Source: Thiogranum longum
GTDB lineage: Bacteria > Pseudomonadota > Gammaproteobacteria > DSM-19610
Reading direction: 5' to 3'
Length of the DNA stretch: 64,000 bases
NCBI RefSeq assembly: GCF_004339085.1
Contig: NZ_SMFX01000001.1
Span: 1,361,542 to 1,425,541 of the forward strand
Made by a program: the position numbers and the translations under genes. Positions within the stretch are counted from its first letter, which is position 1, and each line of letters begins with the position of its first letter. The notes under the pieces are model-generated. The model made no database searches. It saw only the letters and a list, made by a program, of their open reading frames with translations, and was not told the origin of the DNA. Shown here one piece after another: positions 43,273-52,976 of the stretch.

Positions 43273-44834
43273 AGACGGACGGCAACTTCCGCAAAATCGC
43301 CAAGGGCGGCGCAGTGTTTACTGGCGGATCGATCGGTGCGACAGCCATTCAGTTCGTGACAGGGCTGATTGTCATTCGTTTGCTGGAACGCAGTGACTAT
43401 GGTCTGATCTCTCTCGGCACAACGGCTGTCACAATTCTCACAGTAATATCCATGCTGGGTTTCAGGACTGCTGTACCTCGCTTCCTTGCCAGGCATCGGG
43501 CGCAGGGCAACAAGGTGATCGCCGGCGAGGTCGCAGGCACTGCGCTGATGTGCGCAGTGGTTCTGTCCAGCCTGTTCGCACTGATGCTCTACGGGCAGGC
43601 AACGCTGGTTGCGCATATGTTCGATAAGCCGGCCGTGGCTCCGGTCTTCAGGATGCTGGCATTAATGCTGCCCGCAATGGTCCTGATCGAAACATTTTCC
43701 GCCATTTTCCAGGGGATGGAAAATGTACGAGCCAAGGTGATATTCCAGGATCTGACGATGAACCTGATGCGACTTATCCTGCTGCTCCCTGTAGCAATCG
43801 CAGGGCTCGGATTCCAGGGAGTGTTGTGGGCGTATGTATCCACCGCCTGGATAACGCTGGCGATCTATCTGGTCTATGCCATACGCAATGTGAGAGGTGT
43901 CCTGCATCCACAAGTGAGTTGGGCAGTGACCAAGGATCTGCTATGGTTTTCGTTTCCGTTACTGGGTGTGAGCATCATGACCAATGTGGTTACCTGGGCG
44001 GCGACACTTACACTTGGTTACCTGCAACCGGCCGAGGAGTTGGGCCGCTTCAGTGCACCACTCAGGCTTGCCGCTATCCTCCCGGTACCTCTTGCGGGTA
44101 TGACCTTCCTTTTTCTTCCGGTGGTCAGCAAGCTCGTGGCGCGCGATGCCAGGCAGGAGATTCTGGAACTCTATCGTAGTACCACCAAGTGGGCATTCAT
44201 TGTGACGATGCCTTTGCTGATGTATTTCGTGGTTGATGCGGAGTTTATGGTCACGCTGCTGTTTGGCGCTGCGTATCACGATTCAGCCAACGTACTGCGT
44301 ATCCTGATGATCGGTTTTGCAATCAATGCGTTTACGGGTCCGAATGCGTCGGCAATAGTAGCCTTCGGAGACACAGGTACACCGTTCGTGCTGGCCATGC
44401 TGGCTGCGGGGTCGGCAGTGTTGCTATGCCTGTTGCTGGTTCCGCAGTATGGTGCGTTGGGGGCTGCGTTGGGCACGGCGATAGCCAAGTCCGTGTCGCA
44501 TGTGTTGATGTCTGTCATGTTGTACAGGAAGTTTCGTATTCATGCACTGACCGCTGCGTTCCTTAAACCTGTGTTGTTTGTAGCCGTGGTTACGGCGCTG
44601 GCCGGGGGGCTCCTGCACAATGTGCATGTTGAAAGCCCGTTGCTCCATTTATTACTCTTTCTCGGCGTTACCGCACTGACCCTGAGTGCACCGCTTGTCA
44701 CTCGGACACTGGTGAAGGCGGACCTTGATCTCATCGGTTCAATCGAACGGCGTATCTGGGGGAAACCGAGGATTACCAGGAAATTGCGCCGATGGGTGGT
44801 CGATCAACCCGCAGGACAAGGACCGGAAAGATGA
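43269..44834 (+). CDS. Wzx-type oligosaccharide flippase
   Basis: Polytopic membrane protein of 521 residues of the MATE/PST superfamily that flips lipid-linked repeat units across the inner membrane. It starts with the family pattern GGAVFTGGSIGATAIQFVTG and has about 14 hydrophobic helices, with ERSDYGLISLGTTAVTILT as the first loop and LGRFSAPLRLAAILPVPLAG in the middle. It overlaps both neighbours by 4 bp (ATGA at each end), which makes a tight translational unit with two sulfotransferases. Confidence 0.9.
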   Translation: MKTDGNFRKIAKGGAVFTGGSIGATAIQFVTGLIVIRLLERSDYGLISLGTTAVTILTVISMLGFRTAVPRFLARHRAQGNKVIAGEVAGTALMCAVVLSSLFALMLYGQATLVAHMFDKPAVAPVFRMLALMLPAMVLIETFSAIFQGMENVRAKVIFQDLTMNLMRLILLLPVAIAGLGFQGVLWAYVSTAWITLAIYLVYAIRNVRGVLHPQVSWAVTKDLLWFSFPLLGVSIMTNVVTWAATLTLGYLQPAEELGRFSAPLRLAAILPVPLAGMTFLFLPVVSKLVARDARQEILELYRSTTKWAFIVTMPLLMYFVVDAEFMVTLLFGAAYHDSANVLRILMIGFAINAFTGPNASAIVAFGDTGTPFVLAMLAAGSAVLLCLLLVPQYGALGAALGTAIAKSVSHVLMSVMLYRKFRIHALTAAFLKPVLFVAVVTALAGGLLHNVHVESPLLHLLLFLGVTALTLSAPLVTRTLVKADLDLIGSIERRIWGKPRITRKLRRWVVDQPAGQGPER

Positions 44835-45742
44835 ATCTGGTGTTTCACATCGGGTATCACAAGACGGGAACAAGCTGGCTGCAGCAATGCTATTTCCGGC
44901 AGCACCCCGGGATTGTGCTTCTGGGTAATCCCGAGCAGCCGTGGGAGGACAGTTTTTTGTCGTATCTCATCGCTACGCCGGATACGGATTTTGAGCCTGG
45001 GATAGCAAAAGCACTGTTGGTAGAATGTGTAAGTGAGGCCGGTGATTCACCTTCTGAACGTAAGGCACTGCTGGTTTCTGCAGAACGCCTGTCGGGACAT
45101 CCATTTTCAGGTGGGTACGACAACGTAAGGATTGCAAGGCGGATTGCTGGCGCGTTTGTTGATGCGAAGATCATCTGTGTGGTACGTAATCAACGCGATA
45201 TGATTTCTTCGGTTTATAAGCAATTAGTGTCAGAAGGATTCCCTGGTACGCTTGAGCAACTTGTGAGTTCACGTAGCTGGAAGACAACGTCTTTCAATCT
45301 TGCCTATTTCGAGTATGATCGACTGATTTCGCAATACCATGAACTGTTTGGAAAAGACCGTGTATGCCTGTTGCAATACGAGCTGATGAGGAAAGATCTG
45401 GCCTCTTTCCTCGGCAGACTTTGTACATTTATGGGGGTCGACCACGTGGAGCCTAATTTTCAACAGGCGAAAAGCCGGGTTAATCCGAGTCTCCCCGATG
45501 CAAGTATAGGGATGGTGCGCAGACTCAACTACTTTCGAAGAACGGAGCTGTACCCGTTCCCTGTATTTAATCTGAATAGAGGTTACAGGCGGCTACGGAG
45601 CCTGGCCGTCAAACTGACTAGGGGAACATCCCTGAATGCATCGCGGCAGGACGGGCAGTTCCTGCAGGATCTTTGCGCATCTTATTCAGAGTCAAATGCA
45701 CGGCTGGCAAGTATGCTGGGCGATGAATTCATTGAATACTGA
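44831..45742 (+). CDS. Sulfotransferase (copy 2)
   Basis: Sulfotransferase of 303 residues. The nucleotide loop is HIGYHKTGTSWLQQCYF (residues 6-22). The 3'-phosphate site is less regular (ICVVRNQRDMISSVYKQLVS). Start at ATG 44831, overlapping the flippase stop by 4 bp. It differs strongly from copy 1, so the two probably modify different hydroxyls or sugars. Followed after 13 bp by the polymerase/ligase-like gene. Confidence 0.82.
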   Translation: MNLVFHIGYHKTGTSWLQQCYFRQHPGIVLLGNPEQPWEDSFLSYLIATPDTDFEPGIAKALLVECVSEAGDSPSERKALLVSAERLSGHPFSGGYDNVRIARRIAGAFVDAKIICVVRNQRDMISSVYKQLVSEGFPGTLEQLVSSRSWKTTSFNLAYFEYDRLISQYHELFGKDRVCLLQYELMRKDLASFLGRLCTFMGVDHVEPNFQQAKSRVNPSLPDASIGMVRRLNYFRRTELYPFPVFNLNRGYRRLRSLAVKLTRGTSLNASRQDGQFLQDLCASYSESNARLASMLGDEFIEY

Positions 45743-45755
45743 TTAAGGCCGAGTT

Positions 45756-47039
45756 GTGGTTATCGCGTATCTTATTTCTATCATCGCACTCGTACATAAC
45801 ATGTTTAACCTTATTCCGGGTAATACGCGTGCGGGTGGGACACGCACGCTGGATGCCGGTCTGGTCATAATTTTACTTGGTCTTGTATATTACGCGTTGA
45901 AACTTCGGCGTAGTACAGCGCAACCCCTTGCCAATTTTTTTTCATGGTATGTGTTCTTTTACCTTTTACTCGTTGTAGTTCAGGTAGCTGTTGCCAGTCT
46001 CAATTATTCGCAATCCATCCTGGACGGATTTATTGCAGCACGTCACCAGTTATATTACCTTTCCTTCCCTGTTTTTTTGCTGGGTTTGAACGATCTTCAG
46101 AAAGTAGAGACTTTCATGAAGGCATTTACGGGGCTGGCTATAGTCCTGATCGTAATTTCACTGGTTAATTATTCAGGTTTCACTATGTTCTACCATCAGC
46201 GTGCTGAAGGCCATGGTGTCCGCTCGGGTATAGTGCGTGCTTTTATACCGGCAATGAGTATTATGGTCATGGCCGCGCTGTGGGAATTCTGGGCCTACCT
46301 GAGGGATAACCGCCGTTTCTCTATTCATCTTGCCTCTTTTATGATTGTCTATGGCGCTATCATATTCCGGCAGACCCGAGGTCGTATTATCGCAGTTACA
46401 TTGACACTGGTATTAATGCTGATAGCCAAGCGGCGTTTCAAGTTACTCGCAGGAGGGGCGGTTCTTCTAGTACTCGGGCTCGGGATTCAAATGCTTGTTG
46501 GCAGCGAGAGTATTCTGTTGAATACGTTCGAATCCGCTTACTCGGATGTTGCCCAGGGTGAGGGAACCTGGAGTACCCGCATGAAACAGATACAGTCCTC
46601 CTGGAACGTATTTATGGATAACTTTATGACAGGCAGTGGCGGCCTTGTTATTCGCCAGCAGGAGGGCGGATGGGCGGGTTGGGGGGATCTTCTGACTGTG
46701 GCTTTTAACGCTGATCTTGGCTACTGGACGTGGCTGAAGTTTTTTGGTTATCCGGGGATCGTGTTCCTGTTGGCGCTGGTGCTGGTTTTCTACAGGTATG
46801 CGTTGCTATGTGGTAGTCACGGGGAGCGTGCCTACATTGGTCAGTTCGCGGCTTATCACTTTACCTGCATTCTTATTTCGATGGTAACCATCAACTACCT
46901 GACACATCCTGCAGGTATTGTCCTGCTATGCCTGACGATGGCGATCGTTGTACGCGCTGCGAAGGCAGAGGAAACCTCCCTGGCAGAACCCGAAGCTGAA
47001 ATACCTGCAGAACGGAAAATATCACCTTGGAATCCATGA
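45756..47039 (+). CDS. O-antigen ligase/Wzy-like polymerase
   Basis: Membrane protein of 427 residues with about eleven hydrophobic helices and a large periplasmic loop (residues 255-310, ESILLNTFESAYSDVAQGEG). The segment IFRQTRGRIIAVTLTLVLML carries the Arg-rich motif of the Wzy_C family. It either polymerises repeat units or ligates the chain. Start is GTG at 45756. A gap of 61 bp follows before the next glycosyltransferase. Confidence 0.82.
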   Translation: MVIAYLISIIALVHNMFNLIPGNTRAGGTRTLDAGLVIILLGLVYYALKLRRSTAQPLANFFSWYVFFYLLLVVVQVAVASLNYSQSILDGFIAARHQLYYLSFPVFLLGLNDLQKVETFMKAFTGLAIVLIVISLVNYSGFTMFYHQRAEGHGVRSGIVRAFIPAMSIMVMAALWEFWAYLRDNRRFSIHLASFMIVYGAIIFRQTRGRIIAVTLTLVLMLIAKRRFKLLAGGAVLLVLGLGIQMLVGSESILLNTFESAYSDVAQGEGTWSTRMKQIQSSWNVFMDNFMTGSGGLVIRQQEGGWAGWGDLLTVAFNADLGYWTWLKFFGYPGIVFLLALVLVFYRYALLCGSHGERAYIGQFAAYHFTCILISMVTINYLTHPAGIVLLCLTMAIVVRAAKAEETSLAEPEAEIPAERKISPWNP

Positions 47040-47100
47040 CGGTGATGTTGCACATAATACTGGACCGGGATTGTTCGTCGGTTTTCAAGGCGTCTTCACT

Positions 47101-47982
47101 ATGAACCGGGTAGCCATCATACTCGTCAACTGGAACGGGCTTCAGGATACACTCGATTGTCTCGCATCTTTATCCGAGCAGTCATTCAAGGACTGGGTTG
47201 CTATCGTGGTTGATAATAATTCCCGTATTGATCCATCCGCGATCGAGGACCGTTACCCGGATGTGGTGTTGCTCAGGAACAAGGATAACCTAGGGTTCTG
47301 CGGTGGAAATAATACGGGTATCAGCAAAGCTGCCGAACTTGGAGTTGATTACTGCTGGATATTGAATAACGATACGGAGGTGGCTCCCGACTGCCTTGAG
47401 AAACTCGTGCAGTCACTTGATCAGGATGCCGGACTTGGAGCTGTTGCGCACCCCATTAATTACTACGATGATCGCAAGCTGCACTGGTTTGCCGGTGGAT
47501 ATTTCAAGGATGGTTTGCCCGCACATCACGGTTACTTCAAACCCGTGGCGGAAACACGGCCACTGCCGGCAGATACAGAATTCTTCACCGGATGTTCATT
47601 CCTGGCTCGTACCAGCCTGTTGCAGCATCTGGGCGGGTTCGATGAGAACTATTTCTGTTATGTCGAGGATGTCGACCTGTCCATGCGCATCAAGGCGAGT
47701 GGTTTTCGTATTGGCTATGTTCCGGATGCCGTTATCTGGCACAAGGTTTCCCGCTCATCAGGGATACGTTCCCCTGTCAAACTGTACTACAAACACAGAA
47801 ATATGCTGTATTACCTGGCCAAGTTCGGCCGGCCGGCGCAGGTCAGGTTGCGCTGGTGGATGATATCGATGCGTTTCATCCTGTCGTTGCTCCTAAAGCA
47901 CCATGATCCCGTAGCTGCGTGGGCACTCGCGCGCGGACTGATACATGGTGCAACGAATCATATGGGCAGAATGTCGTTATAG
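47101..47982 (+). CDS. Glycosyltransferase family 2 (rhamnosyltransferase-like)
   Basis: Cytoplasmic GT-A enzyme of 293 residues. It starts RVAIILVNWNGLQDTLDCLA, with the nucleotide-binding LVNWNG motif; VDNNSRIDPS and LNNDTEVAP (the DxD-like motif is NDTE) follow, and FDENYFCYVEDVDLSMRIKA is the GT2 ED-type catalytic region. Start at ATG 47101; a longer frame begins inside the previous gene and is not supported. Three bp later the GT4 gene starts. Confidence 0.9.
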   Translation: MNRVAIILVNWNGLQDTLDCLASLSEQSFKDWVAIVVDNNSRIDPSAIEDRYPDVVLLRNKDNLGFCGGNNTGISKAAELGVDYCWILNNDTEVAPDCLEKLVQSLDQDAGLGAVAHPINYYDDRKLHWFAGGYFKDGLPAHHGYFKPVAETRPLPADTEFFTGCSFLARTSLLQHLGGFDENYFCYVEDVDLSMRIKASGFRIGYVPDAVIWHKVSRSSGIRSPVKLYYKHRNMLYYLAKFGRPAQVRLRWWMISMRFILSLLLKHHDPVAAWALARGLIHGATNHMGRMSL

Positions 47983-47985
47983 CTT

Positions 47986-49125
47986 ATGGGTAATTCGTCG
48001 ATGCACGTGGTTGTTATCCCGCACGGTTTTCAGGAGCACTATGCTCTGGGCTTCGTTAATGGTCTGGCAACCAATGGGGTGGCTGTCGATTTTATCCGTG
48101 CAGATAATATGGATAGCACGCTGTTGCACCGTGATATTCGTTGGTTCAATCTTGGTCGAAATACCGATTCCAAGATTGGTGCAGTAAAGAAACTATGGCG
48201 CTTCCTTGCCTATCATACCCGACTGGTTAATTTTGTCGCAGCACGTCGGGGGAGTGTGGTGCATGTTATCGGTCTGCTAAGGACCCCCTTGGTAACAGGC
48301 GTCATCGAGGGGCTGCTGTTTCGCACATTCGCAGCCAAGTATGTGCTGACGGTGCACAACCTGTTGCCTCATGACAGGCATACTGTCATGAATAAGTGGT
48401 TATTCCGAAGGATCTACCGTATTCCACAGCTGCTGATCGTCCATACTAAACGAATGAAGGACGAGCTGGTGACATCATTCGGTATCAAGCCAGAGCGTAT
48501 AGTGGTTATGCAGCATGGTCTGAATGATATTGTTCCGGATAACAACGAAACCCGTGCCGAGTGCAGGGCTCAGCTGGACTTGCCATCCGACGTTTGCATA
48601 TTGCTGTTTTTCGGTCGCATCGCCCCATACAAAGGCCTGGGGACCCTGCTGGATGCGTTTGCAGAACTTGACGGTAATTCTGTTCTGGTGATTGCAGGTG
48701 CCCCGGTCAGCCAGGGATACCGCCGCAAGATTGAAGAGTTGATACAGTCACACCCGCGGCGGACCAGTATCATATGCAGATTCGGGTTTGTCCCGAACAC
48801 CGAAGTCGCATCGTATTTCCGTGCAGCCGATGCACTCATGATGCCATACAGGCACATTGATCAAAGTGGCGTGTTGTTCCTGGCATTCCGGTTTGGTTTG
48901 CCAGTAGTCGCTTTTGACGTCGGAGCAATGCGTGAATATGTCCATAAGGACGTCGGCGTACTGGTTGCGGGGGAGAGCGCGGGAGACTTTGCCCGGGGAA
49001 TACAGGTATTTCAGCAAGAAGCAGAATTGCGCTTTGAAAATCAGGCTGTCAGCGACGTCACCCGTCGTTTCAGATGGGAGGTTGTTGTGGAGCCGCTGAT
49101 CAGGGCTTTCAGCGAGAGCGCATAG
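47986..49125 (+). CDS. Glycosyltransferase family 4 (GT-B fold)
   Basis: Cytoplasmic GT-B enzyme of 379 residues. The second half has the family pattern LLFFGRIAPYKGLGTLLDAF (residues 204-223), the donor-binding region DALMMPYRHIDQSGVLFLAF, and FGLPVVAFDVGAMREYV. The DQSGV segment replaces the usual E-x7-E motif partly, with the first acidic position at HIDQSGV. The acceptor is a lipid-linked intermediate. Starts 3 bp after the GT2 stop. Confidence 0.9.
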   Translation: MGNSSMHVVVIPHGFQEHYALGFVNGLATNGVAVDFIRADNMDSTLLHRDIRWFNLGRNTDSKIGAVKKLWRFLAYHTRLVNFVAARRGSVVHVIGLLRTPLVTGVIEGLLFRTFAAKYVLTVHNLLPHDRHTVMNKWLFRRIYRIPQLLIVHTKRMKDELVTSFGIKPERIVVMQHGLNDIVPDNNETRAECRAQLDLPSDVCILLFFGRIAPYKGLGTLLDAFAELDGNSVLVIAGAPVSQGYRRKIEELIQSHPRRTSIICRFGFVPNTEVASYFRAADALMMPYRHIDQSGVLFLAFRFGLPVVAFDVGAMREYVHKDVGVLVAGESAGDFARGIQVFQQEAELRFENQAVSDVTRRFRWEVVVEPLIRAFSESA

Positions 49126-49835
49126 TGACTCTGGTGGTATCTGGCTTCAGCAAGGCAAGGCAGGGTCGTGAGCCAGCTTAATAGAACCGGAATTCAGCCG
49201 TTACGCTGGGAAATCTTTGCTGAAATCCCGAATATGATGCTTGTAAAACGGTCCAATTTGCATAGTGTTGCTCTAGCGTGTTGTGTCAGTGATGGCGGCT
49301 GGTTTTGTCGTTGAACGTTGAAATCAAACAGATCCATACGCGGATAATTCAATCACTTACGCATACTCCTGGTATTCTTTGTCGTCAAGTGACGATGCTA
49401 TCTGCCCAGTGGAGGGCTTGCCGGGACTTCACAATACGCTGAAAATTGGCGTGAACAACCGGTTTACAAAAGCATATATCAGGCTTGGCACTATAGTTGC
49501 TGGATTGGGTGAGGTTGTTATGGTTGGCTTACCTGTTATATATACTCGCGATAGGATCGGTTCTGTGGGTAACAGGACATACCACACTGGTTTTAATGGA
49601 ATATTTCAGTTTCTTGATGTAATCCCCGGTGTAAGAGGCATATCCAGGCTGTGGCCTGCGATCATTAACGAGCAAAGATGCTACATCTCATTGGCTTTGC
49701 GTTAACTTGTGATAACCGTCATATCCCCTCTGTCAGGGGGGCGGTACTATATACATCGGCTGTGTAGGTCGCTGACTGGCGGTAGCAGGTAATGCTGGCC
49801 GGCTACTGAAATTAGGTGTAGTTAAGGTGATTGGT
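49126..49835. other. Intergenic region upstream of the broken lyase, with a sigma-54-like promoter
   Basis: No gene is supported in these 710 bp; a 108-codon frame from 49379 overlaps a strong promoter-like element and has no recognisable domain. TGTCG half-boxes occur at 49307 and 49380 without a clear TTTACA half. The sigma-54-like element at 49487-49500 points to the former lyase gene. Confidence 0.55.
49487..49500 (+). promoter_or_regulatory. Sigma-54-like -24/-12 promoter, near consensus
   Basis: TTGGCAC-N5-TTGCT with GG at 49487-49488 and GC at 49499-49500. This is the closest match to the consensus in the window. About 340 bp upstream of the broken polysaccharide lyase. Confidence 0.65.
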
Positions 49836-50684
49836 ATGTTTAGAGGACTGATTAAAAAGGTGTTATGTGTGTAGGCGCTGATCGCGAGTGTAGCGTCGAG
49901 CATTTCGGTAACCTGGGCGGCAGGCCTCGTTTATACGAACAATTTCGACCTGGGAAGTTTTGGTGATGTCAAAACCGAGCGGGATTGTAATGCTAACGCA
50001 TTCACACTGGCGGCTTCCCCTGCACGTGATGGTACATCAATGAAGGTATTTAATGATGGTACGAAACCGTGTGCCGAGCCTAATGGAGAAATGAAACATC
50101 GCACGGAGATTCAATGGGGTGCCAAGACCAGCTATTCAGAGTTGAATAAACCGTACTGGTTCGGTTTTAGCATGTTCATACCCAAGGACTTCCCTACCAA
50201 AGCACAAAATTCGGACTCGGATATCGTGGCGCAGTGGATAGGTGGCTCCTATGGTCCGAAATTGTCATTTCAGATAACTGCTGGAGAGCAACTTGCGGTA
50301 CGCCGTGACTGGTCAGCGAATTAAGACGATAAAAGAAACGAAATGACTCATGCCAAATTCCCGAACGATAGGGGTGTCTGGACTGACTGGGTTATTTATC
50401 GTGAGCGTTCCTGGAAAAACGATGGCGTTTTAAGTATCTGGAAGAACAGGGTCAAGGTTGTGAATTTTGTCGGATCTACAGCAATTAATTACGTCGCGCA
50501 TGGCGACGGCGGTAATATAAAGTTCAAGAATGGCATATATTGGGGTACACAGCCCCGTGATGTGAAATACACGCTTTTATTTGACAATATTCGTACCTCG
50601 GATGTTGCTAATGGTTTTGATCTCGTGTCACCAGGCAGTACAGAGACTGTTTCCGCGCCACCACAGCCGCCTAGCTGGATGTAA
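49836..50684 (+). pseudogene. Broken paralogue of the polysaccharide lyase, two in-frame stops
   Basis: One frame runs from ATG 49836 to the stop at 50682 but contains TAG at 49872-49874 (inside the signal peptide, after MFRGLIKKVLCV) and TAA at 50322-50324. The parts match the lyase at 37542: GEMKHRTEIQWGAKTSYSEL, NKPYWFGFSMFIPKDFP, WTDWVIYRERSWKNDGVLSI and NGIYWGTQPRDVKYTLLFDN. There is no frameshift. It is either a recent pseudogene or, less likely, read through. The tail TETVSAPPQPPSWM is similar to the first copy's ending. Confidence 0.85.
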
Positions 50685-50936
50685 GCAGGCGCCCCATACC
50701 ACCGCGCAGGCCTGCCGCCAGGACTTTTTCCGGATTAAGGCCGGCTCCTGACAACAGGTCTGCGCTCAACTCGCAATTTCTGCTGTATTTCCACGCTACA
50801 CTGGCAGCCAGCGCCTGATAACAATACTATATACAGCTTGTGGCTGGTGTGCGCCCGCCATATGAGCCTGGAGCCATACAGGAATGATCATTCATTACCT
50901 GGCAACAGCTGGTTAACAATTAATAATGAGCAGCAA

Positions 50937-51896
50937 ATGTATTCGGAGAATCCACACCCAAATTTTTTTATAGTCGGCGCTGCAAAAGGGGGTACGACCT
51001 CGCTACACGCATATATTTCACAGCACCCCCAGGTGTACATGTCACCTATCAAGGAAACCAACTATTTCTCCCAGGCTGATATGCGTCCCGAGCTCTTTAA
51101 CCACGAGTATCGACAGGATACCAGGCTAAACCTGCCTCGCTATCTCTCGGGCACTATGGAAAAGCATGTACATATTGCCAATGTCGAGCACCGGGAAGAC
51201 TATATCCGGCTATTCCACGGTGTTCGTGACGAGAAGGCAATAGGTGAGGCAAGTACTTCCTATCTGTATTGCCCTTCAGCGGCCGCGCGAATATCAGAGG
51301 CGTTCCCGGAAGCGCGTGTTGTAGCGATTCTGCGCAATCCTGTTGAGCGGGCCTTTTCACACTATCTTATGAATCTGCGTCTGGGTAAGACGCTCGATAC
51401 TGATTTTATTCGCGAGGTTGAGGCAGATTACCAGCTGGTAAACAAGGGTTGGGGCGTAAGCCGGCTATATCTGGACCTTGGGCTATACAGTGAGCAGGTG
51501 AAGCGATACCAGGAGCATTTCCCCGCCGAGCATGTACACATAATTGTCTATGACGATTACCGGGCTAACCCCGGTGAAACGATGTCTGCATTGTGCCGGT
51601 TCCTCGGCATCGATGAGCAGGTTTCCATGGATCTTTCCCGTAAACACAATGCCGCTGGTGTGCCACGGTTGAAATATCTCAATTACATATTGACGCAGTC
51701 CGGCGCCATCAGTGCTGTAAAGCGAATTGTCCCTGGTGCATTAAAACAACAGCTGAAGTCGCTCATGTACTCGGACAAGTCGGTTCCAGAGATGGATGCC
51801 CGTGCACGTGCCCGCCTTGAGGATTTCTACCGTGAAGATATCACTCAACTGGGTGACTTGCTCAACAGGGATTTGTCGGGCTGGCTGGCTAACTGA
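50937..51896 (+). CDS. Sulfotransferase (copy 3)
   Basis: Cytoplasmic sulfotransferase of 319 residues. The PAPS loop is IVGAAKGGTTSLHAYISQHP (residues 11-30) and the 3'-phosphate site is VAILRNPVERAFSHYLMNLR. The last part has IVYDDYRANPGETMSALCRF, common in this family. Start at ATG 50937; the longer frame back to 50838 has no good ribosome site. Related to copy 1 at 42367 in both motifs. It follows a 252-bp gap in which I see no gene. Confidence 0.87.
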   Translation: MYSENPHPNFFIVGAAKGGTTSLHAYISQHPQVYMSPIKETNYFSQADMRPELFNHEYRQDTRLNLPRYLSGTMEKHVHIANVEHREDYIRLFHGVRDEKAIGEASTSYLYCPSAAARISEAFPEARVVAILRNPVERAFSHYLMNLRLGKTLDTDFIREVEADYQLVNKGWGVSRLYLDLGLYSEQVKRYQEHFPAEHVHIIVYDDYRANPGETMSALCRFLGIDEQVSMDLSRKHNAAGVPRLKYLNYILTQSGAISAVKRIVPGALKQQLKSLMYSDKSVPEMDARARARLEDFYREDITQLGDLLNRDLSGWLAN

Positions 51897-51939
51897 TATC
51901 ATTGCTACAGGCATATTATAATGTGTCTCAGGAAGCAAA

Positions 51940-52704
51940 ATGATTATAAGCGATAAGCATAAATACGTATTTATCGAACTACCGCGTACCGGCTCCACGG
52001 CAATTGCCAACGAGTTGCGTGAGCAATATGACGGGATCCCTATACTTTACAAGCATGCTACCTACGAAGAGTTTCTCAGGGATGCGACGCCTGAACAGCG
52101 TGAATATTTTTCATTTTCGGGTATCCGAAACCCACTCGACGACGTAGTCAGTGTATACGCCAAGTATGCACAGGATCCGCGCAAGCTCTATCGGGATCCT
52201 GAAAAACTCAAGGTTCAGAGCCGTAACCTGCTGGAGCGTATACGTGACCGAAGACGTGTACGATTCATTGAGCGTGGTAATGCAGAATTCGCAGATTTCT
52301 TTTTGAAGTTTTACCGGTTTCCCTACAGTCGATGGAGTGAGTTATCACATACCAGTTTCGACTTCCTGATCCACTTTGAACGTCTGCAGGAGGACTTCTC
52401 TGAGGCACTGACTCTGATTGGCATTGAACCCAGGCGACCGTTGCCCGAGCGAAACCGCACAGGGGGGAAGGCGAACGACTATTTGTCATACTATACGCCC
52501 GAGACCATAGCGCGTGCCAAGTGGGTGTTCGGGCCCTATATGAAGAAGTGGGGTTATGCATTCCCGGAAGAGTGGGGCGAAGTGAACGTATCCTGGTGGA
52601 ATCAGCTGGAGTTTAGACTGGTAAATAACCTGAAGGGCACTTACTGGAAATACCTTCGCCCGCAACTGGCCAAGCTGCGCTCCATGGCGCATCAAGGGGT
52701 TTAG
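51940..52704 (+). CDS. Sulfotransferase family 2-type (copy 4)
   Basis: Sulfotransferase of 254 residues. The nucleotide loop is FIELPRTGSTAIANELREQY (residues 11-30) and the 3'-phosphate site FSGIRNPLDDVVSVYAKYAQ. The pattern is that of carbohydrate sulfotransferases such as the chondroitin/HNK type. Ribosome site AGGAAGC. Start 43 bp after copy 3. It is probably the last gene of this sulfation group. Confidence 0.82.
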   Translation: MIISDKHKYVFIELPRTGSTAIANELREQYDGIPILYKHATYEEFLRDATPEQREYFSFSGIRNPLDDVVSVYAKYAQDPRKLYRDPEKLKVQSRNLLERIRDRRRVRFIERGNAEFADFFLKFYRFPYSRWSELSHTSFDFLIHFERLQEDFSEALTLIGIEPRRPLPERNRTGGKANDYLSYYTPETIARAKWVFGPYMKKWGYAFPEEWGEVNVSWWNQLEFRLVNNLKGTYWKYLRPQLAKLRSMAHQGV

Positions 52705-52918
52705 CCGTTGAGCAGTAATTTCGTTTATTTTTAACCTGCCAAAATGTCATCTCCGGCATACAACCGGTAAGTTGTACCCAGCTCGCAGCACCTTTGCCGC
52801 ATTGTAAGGTTAAGCGCGACAAGGAGTTACCATGTCTTTCCGCTTATCGACTTGCCATAGCTGCATTTGTAACTATATTTCACCATTAAATCAGAAAGTT
52901 TTTTCACCGGGTAATTTC

Positions 52919-52942
52919 CAGCCCTGTAAGCGAGCAGGGCTG
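52919..52942. repeat. Perfect 8-bp inverted repeat (hairpin)
   Basis: CAGCCCTG and CAGGGCTG around an 8-nt loop TAAGCGAG, 35 bp upstream of the broken methyltransferase start. No T-run, so it is not a standard terminator. It could shape the leader of that gene. Confidence 0.55.
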
Positions 52943-52976
52943 CCTCTGTATATCATTACAAGAAAGGAGGGCGGCT

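Noticed and set aside
49379..49705. A 108-codon open frame upstream of the broken lyase
   Set aside because: It lacks a ribosome site and domain and overlaps the near-consensus sigma-54-like promoter at 49487.
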